Part shown: positions 17,194 through 26,200 of the stretch, one piece after another
Layout: each line of letters opens with the position of its first letter
Numbering within the stretch: the stretch's first letter is position 1
From: Sphingobacterium zeae
GTDB taxonomy: Bacteria > Bacteroidota > Bacteroidia > Sphingobacteriales > Sphingobacteriaceae
Direction: 5' to 3'
Length of the DNA: 64,000 bases
Assembly: GCF_030818895.1 (NCBI RefSeq)
Contig: NZ_JAUTBA010000001.1
Coordinates: forward strand, 1,178,001-1,242,000
Notes under the pieces: model-generated
Told to the model about the DNA's origin: nothing
Database searches by the model: none
What the model saw: the letters and a program-made list of their open reading frames with translations, nothing else
Program-made: the position numbers and the translations under genes

Positions 17194-17529
17194 TTATCTT
17201 AATTGTATTTAACTTAAATCATCTTCTTACTTTTTTATGCTTCCAATCGATCGGATTGCATTGAATTTATCCAGTTGATTTTTTTCTTTCCAATGGAGGA
17301 CACGATTTATAGTGAATTTAGAATTAAAATAATCCTATAACAAATTTTCTGCCAGCTAACTTATATTCGTGGGATTTGAATTTAAATACGCAGGAAATGA
17401 GCCGTTTGTTTTTTGATCTAATCCGACTGATGCTATTTACTGTCGATTATATAACTCAGTATAAAAAGATTTTTTATATTTACGAATTATTCGTAGGTTA
17501 GTGAAAGATTAGATAAAGTAGATACAGGC
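17194..17529. promoter_or_regulatory. Divergent intergenic region with candidate BlaI operator
   Basis: This 336-base gap lies between the divergent zinc-ribbon and blaI-like genes. On + a -7-like TATATTTA (17475-17482) overlaps a perfect palindrome, TACGAATTATTCGTA (17481-17495), about 35 bases before the blaI ATG. BlaI/MecI repressors bind such dyads over their own promoters, so this is a plausible autoregulatory operator. Nothing else is recognised here. Confidence 0.5.
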
Positions 17530-17892
17530 ATGGAAAAATTAACAGCACAGGAAGAACAGGCAATGCAGTCGATTTGGAGTCTCAATGGAGGATTTATAAA
17601 GGAGATCTTAGATAATATCAAAGGTGAAAAGATGCCTTATACCACCTTAGCTTCAACAGTAAAGAATCTGGAACGTAAAGAATTTGTGAAAGCAGTGCGT
17701 TATGCCAACGCCAAGCGCTATGAACCAATGGTGAGTGAGGAAGATTATAAAGCAAAATTTATGAATTCCTTTGTCGGTGATTATTTTAAAAATTCTTATA
17801 AGGAGATGGTATCTTTCTTTGTGCAGGAAGAGAAATTAACAGCTGATGAATTAAAGGAAATTATGGACATGATTAAGCATAATAAATCTTGA
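17530..17892 (+). CDS. BlaI/MecI-family transcriptional repressor
   Basis: A 120-residue winged-helix protein of the penicillinase repressor family. The N-terminal domain (1-75) includes LTAQEEQAMQSIWSLNGGFI, a recognition-helix region MPYTTLASTVKNLERKEFV and the wing RYANAKRYEPMVS. The C-terminal part (about 76-120) is the dimerisation helix set that, in BlaI and MecI, is cut by the partner peptidase. It lies 4 bases before an M56 peptidase gene, the classical sensor partner. In Bacteroidota such pairs usually control genes other than beta-lactamases, and none is nearby. A palindrome at 17481-17495 may be its operator. Confidence 0.92.
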   Translation: MEKLTAQEEQAMQSIWSLNGGFIKEILDNIKGEKMPYTTLASTVKNLERKEFVKAVRYANAKRYEPMVSEEDYKAKFMNSFVGDYFKNSYKEMVSFFVQEEKLTADELKEIMDMIKHNKS

Positions 17893-17896
17893 TAGC

Positions 17897-19669
17897 ATGG
17901 AAAGCTTACTCACCTATATTATACAAATCAACCTGTTGTTGGGTATTATCTATTTGGGGTATATCGGTTTATTGAGCGGGTTGACGTTCTATTCCCTAAA
18001 TCGGGTATACTTTCTAGTAGGCGGACTTTTTGCTTTTATATATCCGTTTCTTGATTTAAAGTCTTTGTTCGTACAGCGCGGGTTGAATATGGGGGGAGTA
18101 GGGGAGCAGTTTTCACTTTATATGACGGAGCCGGAGGTCCAACAACAGCTATCTTTAGGAAGGCTGGTGGAAATCCTGTTTGTGATCGGTGCCGTTTTAT
18201 TGTTATTGAAATTTGTGTTTCAATTATTGAGTTTATTGCGGATTCATCTGAATTCGAAGTCCGATCAATGGCGGACGTATTTATTCCGGAATGTGCTTAT
18301 TCCGGTTGTTCCATTTTCGTTTTTGAATAAAATATATGTCAATAAGGGGCAGCATCAGGAGGTTGAACTGAAAGATATTTTTAAGCATGAGGATATTCAT
18401 GTGAAAGGCCTTCACAGTGTGGATATTTTATTGTTTGAGATGATATTGGTATGTTGTTGGTACAATCCCTTCGTTTGGCTCATGCGCAGGGCCATTCGCC
18501 AAAATTTGGAGTTCTTGACTGATCAACAGGTCCTTGATAAAGGAGCGGACAAGCAGACCTACCAGTACAGCTTATTGAATGTGTCCAAAAAGGGGGGCTC
18601 GGTGGGATTGAGCAATCAATTTAATTTTAAACTCTTAAAACGGCGTATTGTGATGATGAACAAGAAACGATCATCGAAATTAGAGCTCAGCAAATATGCC
18701 TTTCTTTTACCGGTATTTTTATTGACGGGAGCAGCATTTACAGTAAGTAAAGTCGAGGGGAGTATAGAGGGGGTCGTTGAGCAGGTAAATAAGACAACGG
18801 TTATCCAGTTGGACAAGGACTTACAAGTTGATGTTGCTTTGCCAGCAAAGATAAGTAACAAGGTAAGTAAGTCTTTAGCGGAAGGCTTGCTTGCCAGGCA
18901 AATGACAAAAGATACCTTGAAGCCAAAAGGTGTAATGGATACGATTCATTTTCGGGCCAATATGAAGCCTGAAAAGGAGCCACTCTATTCAACCATTATG
19001 TCTGCTATTCCATCGTCGGAAATCGAATCGATTAATGTAATTAAGAATAATGGTAAGGCAATATATGGTGAAAAAGGGAAGAATGGTGTTATTCTTGTCA
19101 CGTTGAGAAAAAACGGTTCACCTATGGTAATGAATCAGCCCTTTACTTTTACTTATGATAAAAAGGACGATGCAGTTAATGTTCCCAAGATTAAGATGAA
19201 TGGAAACCCTACGAAAGTTGTTGTGGCGAGCTATAAATCTATAAATACGACTGAACCGGATCTCAAAGGCCGAACGGAGGGAATCTCTGGAAATAGCATT
19301 GGGTTATCAGATGATGGGGCGAGGAAAGCTGCTGTCCGCAGTATTGAGTTTCGTGGAGTTCATGCATCTAAGGAAAACCCCCTACTTGTAATCGACGGGA
19401 AAATTGTCGAAAACGCCCAGTTAAGTGGGTTAGACCCGAATACAATCGATAACATATCGGTTTTGAAAAATAATCCTGCTACTGCACGATATGGCGATCA
19501 GGCGGAGAATGGCGTTGTCATTGTGACCACTAAGGCTTATATGAAGGAGCATCCTGAAGCATTATCTTCTGATGTTGAGGATCGTTTGTCAGGGAAAGTA
19601 AAGAAAGTAATTAGGATCGAGTTGGATAAAGAAAAAGGTGAAGCGGTTAAAAAAGAGAGGGGAGAATAA
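17897..19669 (+). CDS. BlaR1-type M56 metallopeptidase with two TonB-plug-like modules
   Basis: A 590-residue membrane protein. The N-terminal part has about three or four hydrophobic helices and the zinc motif H164-E-D-I-H168 followed by HSVDILLFEM, placing it in peptidase family M56. A further TM segment lies near residue 267 (YAFLLPVFLLTGAAFTV). The remaining periplasmic part holds two plug-like modules: IESINVIKNNGKAIYGEKGK with NGVILVT, and IDNISVLKNNPATARYGDQA with NGVVIVT. These match the signature found in TonB-dependent receptor plugs. In BlaR1 the outer domain senses beta-lactam; here plug-like modules take that place. It is probably cotranscribed with the repressor 4 bases upstream, which it would cleave. 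Confidence 0.85.
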   Translation: MESLLTYIIQINLLLGIIYLGYIGLLSGLTFYSLNRVYFLVGGLFAFIYPFLDLKSLFVQRGLNMGGVGEQFSLYMTEPEVQQQLSLGRLVEILFVIGAVLLLLKFVFQLLSLLRIHLNSKSDQWRTYLFRNVLIPVVPFSFLNKIYVNKGQHQEVELKDIFKHEDIHVKGLHSVDILLFEMILVCCWYNPFVWLMRRAIRQNLEFLTDQQVLDKGADKQTYQYSLLNVSKKGGSVGLSNQFNFKLLKRRIVMMNKKRSSKLELSKYAFLLPVFLLTGAAFTVSKVEGSIEGVVEQVNKTTVIQLDKDLQVDVALPAKISNKVSKSLAEGLLARQMTKDTLKPKGVMDTIHFRANMKPEKEPLYSTIMSAIPSSEIESINVIKNNGKAIYGEKGKNGVILVTLRKNGSPMVMNQPFTFTYDKKDDAVNVPKIKMNGNPTKVVVASYKSINTTEPDLKGRTEGISGNSIGLSDDGARKAAVRSIEFRGVHASKENPLLVIDGKIVENAQLSGLDPNTIDNISVLKNNPATARYGDQAENGVVIVTTKAYMKEHPEALSSDVEDRLSGKVKKVIRIELDKEKGEAVKKERGE

Positions 19670-19756
19670 TCCATTCAAATCGGGTTGTGTACAATAATAA
19701 CACAACGCCGACGCCTAATATAAGGTCTATACACAAGAAGCGCGTAAGAGTTACAC

Positions 19757-19785
19757 AAAAAAAGCCGATCTAGTCGGCTTTTTTT
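19757..19785. terminator. Bidirectional terminator between M56 gene and pth
   Basis: A 12-bp stem, AAAAAAAGCCGA (19757-19768) with TCGGCTTTTTTT (19774-19785), has a 5-base loop and T-tracts on both strands. It ends the convergent + and - units and overlaps the pth stop codon by 2 bases. Confidence 0.9.
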
Positions 19786-20347
19786 ATTTCGTATTCAGAT
19801 TTGTCATGGTTAGCTCGATGCCGATATTAACAAAACTCTGGATCATTTTAACGGAATGGTCTATCAGAGCCGGTAACTCTGCTTGTTCATCTTTATCAAA
19901 AGGGCCAAGTACATAATCTACCTGTCTGCCTTTTGGATAGTTGTCTCCAATGCCGAAACGTAAACGGGGATATGCTTGTCCACCGCAAAGCTGTTCAATG
20001 GATTTTAGTCCGTTGTGACCAGCGCTACTTCCTTTGGGCTTCATGCGTAGTGAGCCGAAAGGGATCGCCAAATCATCCACAATTACCAATACATGCTCAA
20101 TTGGGACTTTACATTGTTGCATATAATAATTAACAGCCTTTCCACTTAAGTTCATGTATGTCGTAGGTTTAATGACGGTGACATTATGCCCTCTTTGCTT
20201 AAATTCGCTATAATAGGCTAATTTCAGCAAGGAGAAGCTAGCACTGGCCTGTTTAACAAGCTCATCGGCAACCATAAAACCGATATTATGCCTTGTGTCG
20301 GCATATTCACTGCCAATATTGCCTAATCCAACGATAAGATAATTCAT
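19784..20347 (-). CDS. pth: Peptidyl-tRNA hydrolase
   Basis: A 187-residue enzyme that releases peptides from prematurely dissociated peptidyl-tRNA. Family motifs are all present: VGLGNIGSEYADTRHNIGF with N10 and catalytic H20, KPTTYMNLSGKAV in the middle, VDDLAIPFGSLRMKPKGSSA with the Asp that orients the histidine, and GHNGLKSIE. Length is normal. It lies downstream of the L25 gene, a common pairing, but a terminator separates the two. A TATTTTTG box sits 4 bases before the ATG. Confidence 0.97.
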   Translation of the reverse strand: MNYLIVGLGNIGSEYADTRHNIGFMVADELVKQASASFSLLKLAYYSEFKQRGHNVTVIKPTTYMNLSGKAVNYYMQQCKVPIEHVLVIVDDLAIPFGSLRMKPKGSSAGHNGLKSIEQLCGGQAYPRLRFGIGDNYPKGRQVDYVLGPFDKDEQAELPALIDHSVKMIQSFVNIGIELTMTNLNTK

Positions 20348-20374
20348 GATGCAAAAATAAAAAATTTAGTAAAC

Positions 20375-20401
20375 AAAAAAAGCACCGAAATCCGGTGCTT
20401 T
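20375..20401 (-). terminator. Intrinsic terminator of the L25 gene
   Basis: A 9-bp stem AAAGCACCG (20379-20387) with CGGTGCTTT (20393-20401) and a 5-base loop. On the minus strand it runs into a seven-T tract. Confidence 0.88.
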
Positions 20402-20428
20402 CTGCAGTATCTTAAAATCTTGTTCAGA

Positions 20429-21025
20429 TTATTTTTTACCACCTTTAGTTGCTTTAGCAGCTTCTTGTTCAGCTTGACGCAATGCACGAGACATGATTAC
20501 CGATACGATTGTATCATCAGCATTGTTCAATACTTTTGCGTTTTCTAATTGAATTTGACCCACACGAACTGATTTACCAACCTCTAAAGATTCCATTGGT
20601 ACTTCAATTTCTTGCGGTAAGTTTGCAGGTAAAGCTTTTACGCGTAAATTACGTAATTTTTGAACTAATTTACCCCCCATTTTAACACCTGGAGAAGTTC
20701 CTGTTAATTTGATAGGAATATTCAATGATACTTCTTTGTCATCAAATAACTCTAAAAAGTCAACGTGAGTAACTAAATCAGTTAATGGGTGGAATTGTGC
20801 GTCTTGAACGATAGCTCTTTTAGTTTGACCTTCAATGTTTAATTCAACAATGACTACGTCAGCAGTGTAAAGAACTGGTTTCAAATCAGCTGCGGATACA
20901 GAAAGAGCTGTTTGCTCTGTACCACCGTAAAGTACTGCTGGTACTAAGCCTTGGTAACGCAATTCTTTTGCATCTCTTTTCCCTACGTTCTGTCTTACAG
21001 AACCGCTAATAGCAATTGATTTCAT
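20429..21025 (-). CDS. rplY: Ribosomal protein bL25 (Ctc-type, long form)
   Basis: A 198-residue 5S rRNA-binding ribosomal protein of the long (TL5/Ctc) form. An N-terminal L25 domain begins MKSIAISGSVRQNVGKRDAK and includes LVPAVLYGG. A C-terminal beta domain contains THVDFLELFDDKEV and LPQEIEVPMESLEVG. The tail is Lys-rich (KATKGGKK). The frame is open further upstream, but the ATG at 21025 is chosen because the alignable protein begins there and a near-consensus promoter (21053-21083) lies just upstream; a longer start would include the promoter. Preceded upstream by prs and followed by pth. Confidence 0.95.
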   Translation of the reverse strand: MKSIAISGSVRQNVGKRDAKELRYQGLVPAVLYGGTEQTALSVSAADLKPVLYTADVVIVELNIEGQTKRAIVQDAQFHPLTDLVTHVDFLELFDDKEVSLNIPIKLTGTSPGVKMGGKLVQKLRNLRVKALPANLPQEIEVPMESLEVGKSVRVGQIQLENAKVLNNADDTIVSVIMSRALRQAEQEAAKATKGGKK

Positions 21026-21052
21026 CTTTAATTTTTTTATAAATTTGAGGTG

Positions 21053-21083
21053 CAAAGATAATCTAATTTCTGATATTATCAAA
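21053..21083 (-). promoter_or_regulatory. Consensus Bacteroidota promoter of the L25 gene
   Basis: Minus strand: TTTG (21080-21083), a 19-base spacer, then TATCTTTG followed by C (21053-21060), about 27 bases before the ATG. Both boxes match the TTTG/TAnnTTTG consensus exactly. Confidence 0.8.
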
Positions 21084-21254
21084 AAAAATGATGCCGCTAT
21101 TCTTTCGAAAACAGGCACTTATTCAAGATTATGAACTTTTCCATTCTCATGATTATACCTATTCTAATTTACTGATCAGCTCAATGTAAGAACAAATAGA
21201 TACCATTTTCTATATTAAAACCGAAATATGACTCTTTTAGTACGGAAATAGCAA

Positions 21255-21287
21255 GGGGTTAACAGGGGTTTTACCCCTGTTAACCCC
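21255..21287. repeat. Perfect 15-bp inverted repeat with 3-base loop
   Basis: GGGGTTAACAGGGGT (21255-21269) is exactly complementary to ACCCCTGTTAACCCC (21273-21287) around TTT. It lies in the 488-base gap between L25 and prs, far from either stop, and has no T-tract. Apart from this, the L25 promoter and the prs terminator, nothing is recognised in 21026-21513. Confidence 0.8.
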
Positions 21288-21441
21288 CTGTTGTCCACTT
21301 GGTCATGTAGGAATTGATATAAATCAAGTATTGTTCACTTATGTAGGAACTAAAAAGCTATTCGCCCAGGGCTAAAAAAGAAGAACCACGCGAAATAGTA
21401 TTTTTAAATAGTTGTTGCTTTTAGAAAAGGGTGGGGGCCAT

Positions 21442-21490
21442 AAAAAAAAAGACTCTGGTCGTTTCGCTTAAGGCTTCACGTACCAGAGTC
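21442..21490 (-). terminator. Intrinsic terminator of prs
   Basis: GACTCTGGT (21451-21459) pairs with ACCAGAGTC (21482-21490), with extra pairing inside (CGT/ACG). On the minus strand a nine-T tract (21442-21450) follows, 23 bases after the prs stop. Confidence 0.88.
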
Positions 21491-21513
21491 CAATATTTTA
21501 TAAAACGCAACGC

Positions 21514-22470
21514 TTATTCTACTTCAAATAAGTCAGAAATAGAAGAGTGTTGATTGACGCTTTTTATGGCTTTCGCAAATAAGTCTGCTGTGGATAACAC
21601 TTTGATTTTGGTCGATTGTTTTGCTTTTTCTGGATCCAATTGAATCGTATCTGTTACGATCATTTCTGACAATACAGAATTTTCAATGGTTTCATAAGCT
21701 TTTCCTGATAGCACAGCATGTGTACAAACTGCTCTGACAGATTTTGCTCCGTTTTCCATAATCAATGCCGCTGCTTTTGAAAGCGTACCTGCCGTATCAC
21801 AGATATCATCGATCAAAACAACATCTTGACCTGTAACGTCACCAATGATCGACATTGATTCGATTTCATTCGCACGCTTACGGCGTTTATCACAGATAAT
21901 AACTTCCGCATTGAAAAATTTAGCAAAAGTACGTGCTCGGTACGAACCACCCATATCTGGAGAAGCAATCGTTAAATTCGGAAGTTTTAATGATTTGATA
22001 TAAGGAACAAAGATAATAGAGCCATCCAGATGATCAACAGGGATATCGAAAAACCCTTGGATTTGAGCTGCGTGTAGGTCCATCGTCATGATGCGGTGGA
22101 TACCAGCAGCGGTCAACAGATTAGCAATCATTTTAGCGCCGATAGCAACTCTTGGTTTGTCTTTTCGATCTTGTCTTGCAAAACCAAAGTAAGGGACTAC
22201 CGCTGTGATGTAATGCGCTGAAGCTCTCTTCGCTGCATCTGTCATCAATAATAATTCAAAAAGATTGTCGGTAGGTTGGTTGGTTGACTGGATAATGAAA
22301 ACATCGCTTCCGCGAACAGATTCATTGTAGAATGGTTGAATCTCACCGTCGCTAAAACGTGATAATGTTTTGTCTCCTAGTGGTTTCCCGTAAGATTGTG
22401 CGATTTTTTCGGCCAGTTCTGTAGTGCCAGAACCTGCAAATAGTTTAACCGTGTTGAATTGCAAAGGCAT
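21514..22470 (-). CDS. prs: Ribose-phosphate pyrophosphokinase (PRPP synthetase)
   Basis: A 318-residue enzyme making PRPP from ribose 5-phosphate and ATP for nucleotide, histidine and tryptophan synthesis. Motifs are intact: FARQDRK (97-103) in the ATP-binding flexible region, MDLHAAQIQGFF (130-141), and the PRPP-binding loop VVLIDDICDTAGT (217-229). SRFSDGEIQPFYNESVRG (37-54) fits the class I hexameric enzymes. It is followed by its own terminator, and the tRNA-Gln genes lie upstream on the same strand. Confidence 0.98.
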   Translation of the reverse strand: MPLQFNTVKLFAGSGTTELAEKIAQSYGKPLGDKTLSRFSDGEIQPFYNESVRGSDVFIIQSTNQPTDNLFELLLMTDAAKRASAHYITAVVPYFGFARQDRKDKPRVAIGAKMIANLLTAAGIHRIMTMDLHAAQIQGFFDIPVDHLDGSIIFVPYIKSLKLPNLTIASPDMGGSYRARTFAKFFNAEVIICDKRRKRANEIESMSIIGDVTGQDVVLIDDICDTAGTLSKAAALIMENGAKSVRAVCTHAVLSGKAYETIENSVLSEMIVTDTIQLDPEKAKQSTKIKVLSTADLFAKAIKSVNQHSSISDLFEVE

Positions 22471-22553
22471 GGTTTTGTATATTTATGTTGGGTTGTTGTA
22501 TTGTCGTTTATTCAATATTTTTATTCCCTGACTATTTTTTAAAGTTAAACATT

Positions 22554-22582
22554 AAAAAAAATGGATTGTTTTCACAATCCAT
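22554..22582 (-). terminator. Terminator of the first tRNA-Gln unit
   Basis: ATGGATTGT (22561-22569) pairs with ACAATCCAT (22574-22582) around TTTC, followed on the minus strand by a seven-T tract (22554-22560). It lies 20 bases after the tRNA 3' end. Confidence 0.85.
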
Positions 22583-22601
22583 ATATGCTTAACTTTAAAA
22601 G

Positions 22602-22672
22602 TTGTCCGACCTGGATTCGAACCAAGACAAACAGAACCAAAAACTGTCGTACTACCCTTATACTATCGGACA
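22602..22672 (-). tRNA. tRNA-Gln (anticodon TTG)
   Basis: The minus strand folds as a 71-nt tRNA. The acceptor arms TGTCCGA and TCGGACA pair over 7 bp with discriminator A. The T-arm reads TTGGTTCGAATCCAG, and the anticodon loop TTTTGGT gives anticodon TTG. CCA is not encoded. Position 31-39 is a T-T mismatch, as is common in tRNA-Gln. It is identical to the copy at 22842-22912. Confidence 0.96.
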
Positions 22673-22718
22673 ATGTCTCTAAAAAGTCAACGTTTCCGTC
22701 TTTTTCTTTTTGACGACG

Positions 22719-22748
22719 CAAAGATAGAGATTTGTTTTAAAAATCAAA
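22719..22748 (-). promoter_or_regulatory. Promoter of the first tRNA-Gln unit
   Basis: Minus strand: TTTG (22745-22748), 18-base spacer, TATCTTTG followed by C (22719-22726), about 46 bases upstream of the mature tRNA. Confidence 0.7.
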
Positions 22749-22803
22749 ATGCAATTTAAAAAAATCTGAACCCTTTTATAAATATAAGCCTTGCATATAA
22801 CGC

Positions 22804-22833
22804 AGAAAAGGCTTGCATTTGCAAGCCTTTTCT
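22804..22833 (-). terminator. Terminator of the second tRNA-Gln unit
   Basis: A perfect 13-bp stem AGAAAAGGCTTGC (22804-22816) with GCAAGCCTTTTCT (22821-22833) around ATTT lies 8 bases after the tRNA 3' end. Confidence 0.8.
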
Positions 22834-22841
22834 ATTGTTTG

Positions 22842-22912
22842 TTGTCCGACCTGGATTCGAACCAAGACAAACAGAACCAAAAACTGTCGTACTACCCTTA
22901 TACTATCGGACA
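22842..22912 (-). tRNA. tRNA-Gln (anticodon TTG), second identical copy
   Basis: The same 71-nt tRNA as at 22602-22672, offset by exactly 240 bases. The identity extends 1 base on each side only; the intervening DNA is unrelated. It has its own promoter (22965-22995) and terminator (22804-22833). Confidence 0.96.
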
Positions 22913-22964
22913 AACAATTCAAAAGTGTTTTCGATCGTGATGATGTCGTTCACATTTGATGATG

Positions 22965-22995
22965 CAAATATACGGACTATTCTTATTTCTGCAAA
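22965..22995 (-). promoter_or_regulatory. Promoter of the second tRNA-Gln unit
   Basis: Minus strand: TTTG (22992-22995), 19-base spacer, TATATTTG followed by C (22965-22972). Both boxes match the consensus. Confidence 0.7.
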
Positions 22996-23007
22996 TAAAA
23001 ATGTCCT

Positions 23008-23070
23008 GTAAAGTGCATTTCGGCTGATTTTCAAATAAATAATTTTTCTTTGATGCCGAAAAATCTTTAC
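23008..23070. other. Nested inverted repeat, possible structured RNA
   Basis: GTAAAG (23008-23013) pairs with CTTTAC (23065-23070), and inside it TTTCGGC (23018-23024) pairs with GCCGAAA (23055-23061), giving two stacked stems with a small internal loop. It lies about 200 bases before the DUF2723 start and upstream of the tRNA promoter. No riboswitch family was recognised. The rest of 23071-23271 shows nothing clear. Confidence 0.35.
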
Positions 23071-23271
23071 ATCACCCCTTTTTCAGTGGTGCTGTCGGTC
23101 TATAAAAGTATGTGCGTACAGTTTTATATCCTTTCTTTACAGCCAATATCGGCTCACATAATGAAATTGTTTCAATCAATATGTGTTAAAAAATCAGAAT
23201 AAAGTTCATTTCTTATTAACTTATCCTTATTTTCGAGCCGTATTAATAATACTTTTTACAGTTATCATTTT

Positions 23272-26200
23272 ATGAACTATACTAAAATCAACAATCTTTT
23301 AGGATGGATATGTGCGCTAATTGCAACAGTAGCATATGTCATGACTGCCGAACGATCGACGAGTTGGTGGGACTGTGGTGAGTTTATCGCTTCAGCCTTC
23401 AAGCTTCAAATTGTGCACCAGCCGGGAGCACCTTTATTCTTAATGATTCAGAATATATTCTCCAACCTTGCTGGTGGAGATGTTACACGAATTGCATTCT
23501 GGATGAATGTCGGATCGGCGGTATGTAGTGGTCTGACCATTTTGTTTTTGTTTTGGACAATTACAGCCTTAGCAAAGAAAATCGTTGTAAAGGGTGTTGA
23601 TGGATCGTATACGTCGACCGATTTAATTAAAATATTTGGTTCGGGTGCTGTAGGAGCATTGGCCTATGCTTTTACAGATACCTTTTGGTTTTCTGCCGTA
23701 GAGTCTGAGGTTTATGCGATGTCTTCTTTATGTACTGCAGTAGTATTTTGGGGGATTTTAAAATGGGAAAACCACGCCGATGAGGCTGGTGCGGACCGCT
23801 GGTTGATCTTTATCGCCTATGTGATGGGCCTTTCTATCGGGGTACACTTACTCAACTTATTGGTAATTCCTGCAATTGCTTTGGTGATTTATTTTAAGCG
23901 TTCAAAAACAGTTACCTCTTCGGGAGCAATAAAAGCGTTTTTAACAGGTGTCGTTGTTTTGGCCCTCATTTTATGGGGTATTATCCAATATACGGTGAAA
24001 GCTGCGGCTTATTTTGATCTATTTTTTGTAAACACCTTAGGAATGGGCTTTGGGACCGGATTTAATCTGTTCATGATTTTAGCTGTCGCTTTATTTGTCT
24101 ATGGTATTTGGTATTCAATCAAGAAGGTTAAACCCATGTTGAATCTGATTTTGATCAGCACTGCGTTTATTGTTTTTGGTTATAGCTCTTTTGCCATGAT
24201 CATGGTACGTGCCAAGGCCAATCCAACCTTAAATAACAGTGATCCAGATAATGCATTTTCTTTTGTAAGCTATTTGGGACGCGAGCAATATGCTAGTGAG
24301 CCGCTTTTAAATGGTCCGACATTTGATGCGCAGGTGGTTGATGCTGAGCCGACCTATACGTATAGAAAAGATAAGGACAAATATACGAAGGTGGAAAATG
24401 GTATGGACTATAAATATGATAAGACCATGTTTTTCCCACGTGTCTACAGCTCACGAGATCAAGGACATATCGAATATTACCGTGATTATTTGAAAATTCC
24501 AGATGGGCAGTCTCCGACTTTTGCCGATAACCTCAAGTTCTTTTTCAGTTATCAGATCGGACATATGTATGGCCGTTATTTCTTGTGGAATTTTGCCGGC
24601 CGGCAAAATGACCAACAAGGTCAAGGGTCGTTTACAGAGGGTAATTGGCAGGCGGGTATCAAGCCGATTGATCAAATGCATAATGGTGGGCAAAATGCTA
24701 TTCCGGATTCATTAAAGACTGATCCATCGAATAATAAATATTACTTCCTGCCTTTGATTATTGGTTTAATTGGCGCATTCTGGCATTTTGGAAAGCGGCA
24801 ACGTGATGCGGGAATCGTCGGTTTATTGTTTTTCTTTACTGGGCTAGCCATTGTATTGTATTTAAATCAGAGCCCACTTCAGCCTCGTGAGCGTGACTAT
24901 GCCTATGCAGGTTCTTTCTATGCTTTTGCCATCTGGATCGGACTAGGGGTTTTCGCTATTGCCGATTATTTAAGCAAAAAAATGGATGGTAAAATTGCTG
25001 CTGGTGCAGCTACAGTTGCTTGTTTGTTGGGTGCTCCGGTATTGTTGGGCTTCCAGAACTGGGATGATCACGATCGCTCGGAGAAGACGACCGCCCGCGA
25101 TTTAGCGAAAAACTACCTGGCTTCTTGCGCGCCAAATGCAATCTTGTTTACCTATGGTGACAACGATACCTATCCGTTGTGGTATGTTCAGGAAGTTGAA
25201 AATTATCGTCCGGATGTACGCGTGGTGAATTTAAGTTTATTGAGTTCCGACTGGTACATGCGTCAGATGAAGCAAAAAGTGAATCAGGCCGACGGTTTGC
25301 CAATCAATATTGATGATGAAAAGTTCAAAAAAGGCGTGCGTGAGGTACTTTACTATCAGGATATGAAAGTACCGGGACATGTTGATCTGGATTTGATTAT
25401 GCAAATTTTATTATCGGACGATCAAAAGAATAAATTGGAATTGAGAGGTGGTAAGTTTGAAAACTTCCTGCCGACCAAAAACTTTAGCCTTCCGGTGAAT
25501 AAAGAGTCTGTTCTGAAAAATAATGTAGTGCCTAAAGCATGGCAAGAATCCATTGTCGATACCATGAGCTGGACTTACAATAGAAATTATATTTCTAGAG
25601 CGGAGCTGTCCATCTTAAACGTATTGTTAAATAACGATTGGAAACGTCCAATTTATTTTGCGGCGACAGTTCCAAATGATAATTACCTTGGTTTAGATAA
25701 GTATTTGGTGCAAGAGGGCTTTGCATTGCGCTTAATGCCTATTTCAACTCCTGCAGGAGCAGAAGGTACATTGGTCGATACTCAGTCTGCTTATAAAGAC
25801 ATTACCACAAAATATCAATGGGGTAATATGGCACATGCTTCTTACTTGGATCCAGAGTCTTACCGGATGATTACCATGATTACAAATACAGTAATGGGTG
25901 GTACGGCGACACAATTGATGATGGAAGGTCGTAAGGATGAAGCACGTAAAGTTGCCGTCGAAACTTATGAAAATATGCCGAAGCGTGTTTATCTGATGCG
26001 TGATATTTTGGGGTATATTCCAATTATCAATGTGTTGTATGAAACAGGTGAAACGAAACGTGCAAATGAGATCGTAAACCGTAACCTGAAATTTATGACG
26101 CAAAATATGCGGTGGTATCAAGATATTGCACAGACAAAGCCTGAGCTGGAATATTCTAATATTGGTACAGCTTTACGCGCATTGGGTGCCTATAAGAGCA

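Noticed and set aside
20429..21118. Longer N-terminus of the L25 protein (31 extra residues)
   Set aside because: It would contain the promoter at 21053-21083, and the alignable protein starts at 21025.
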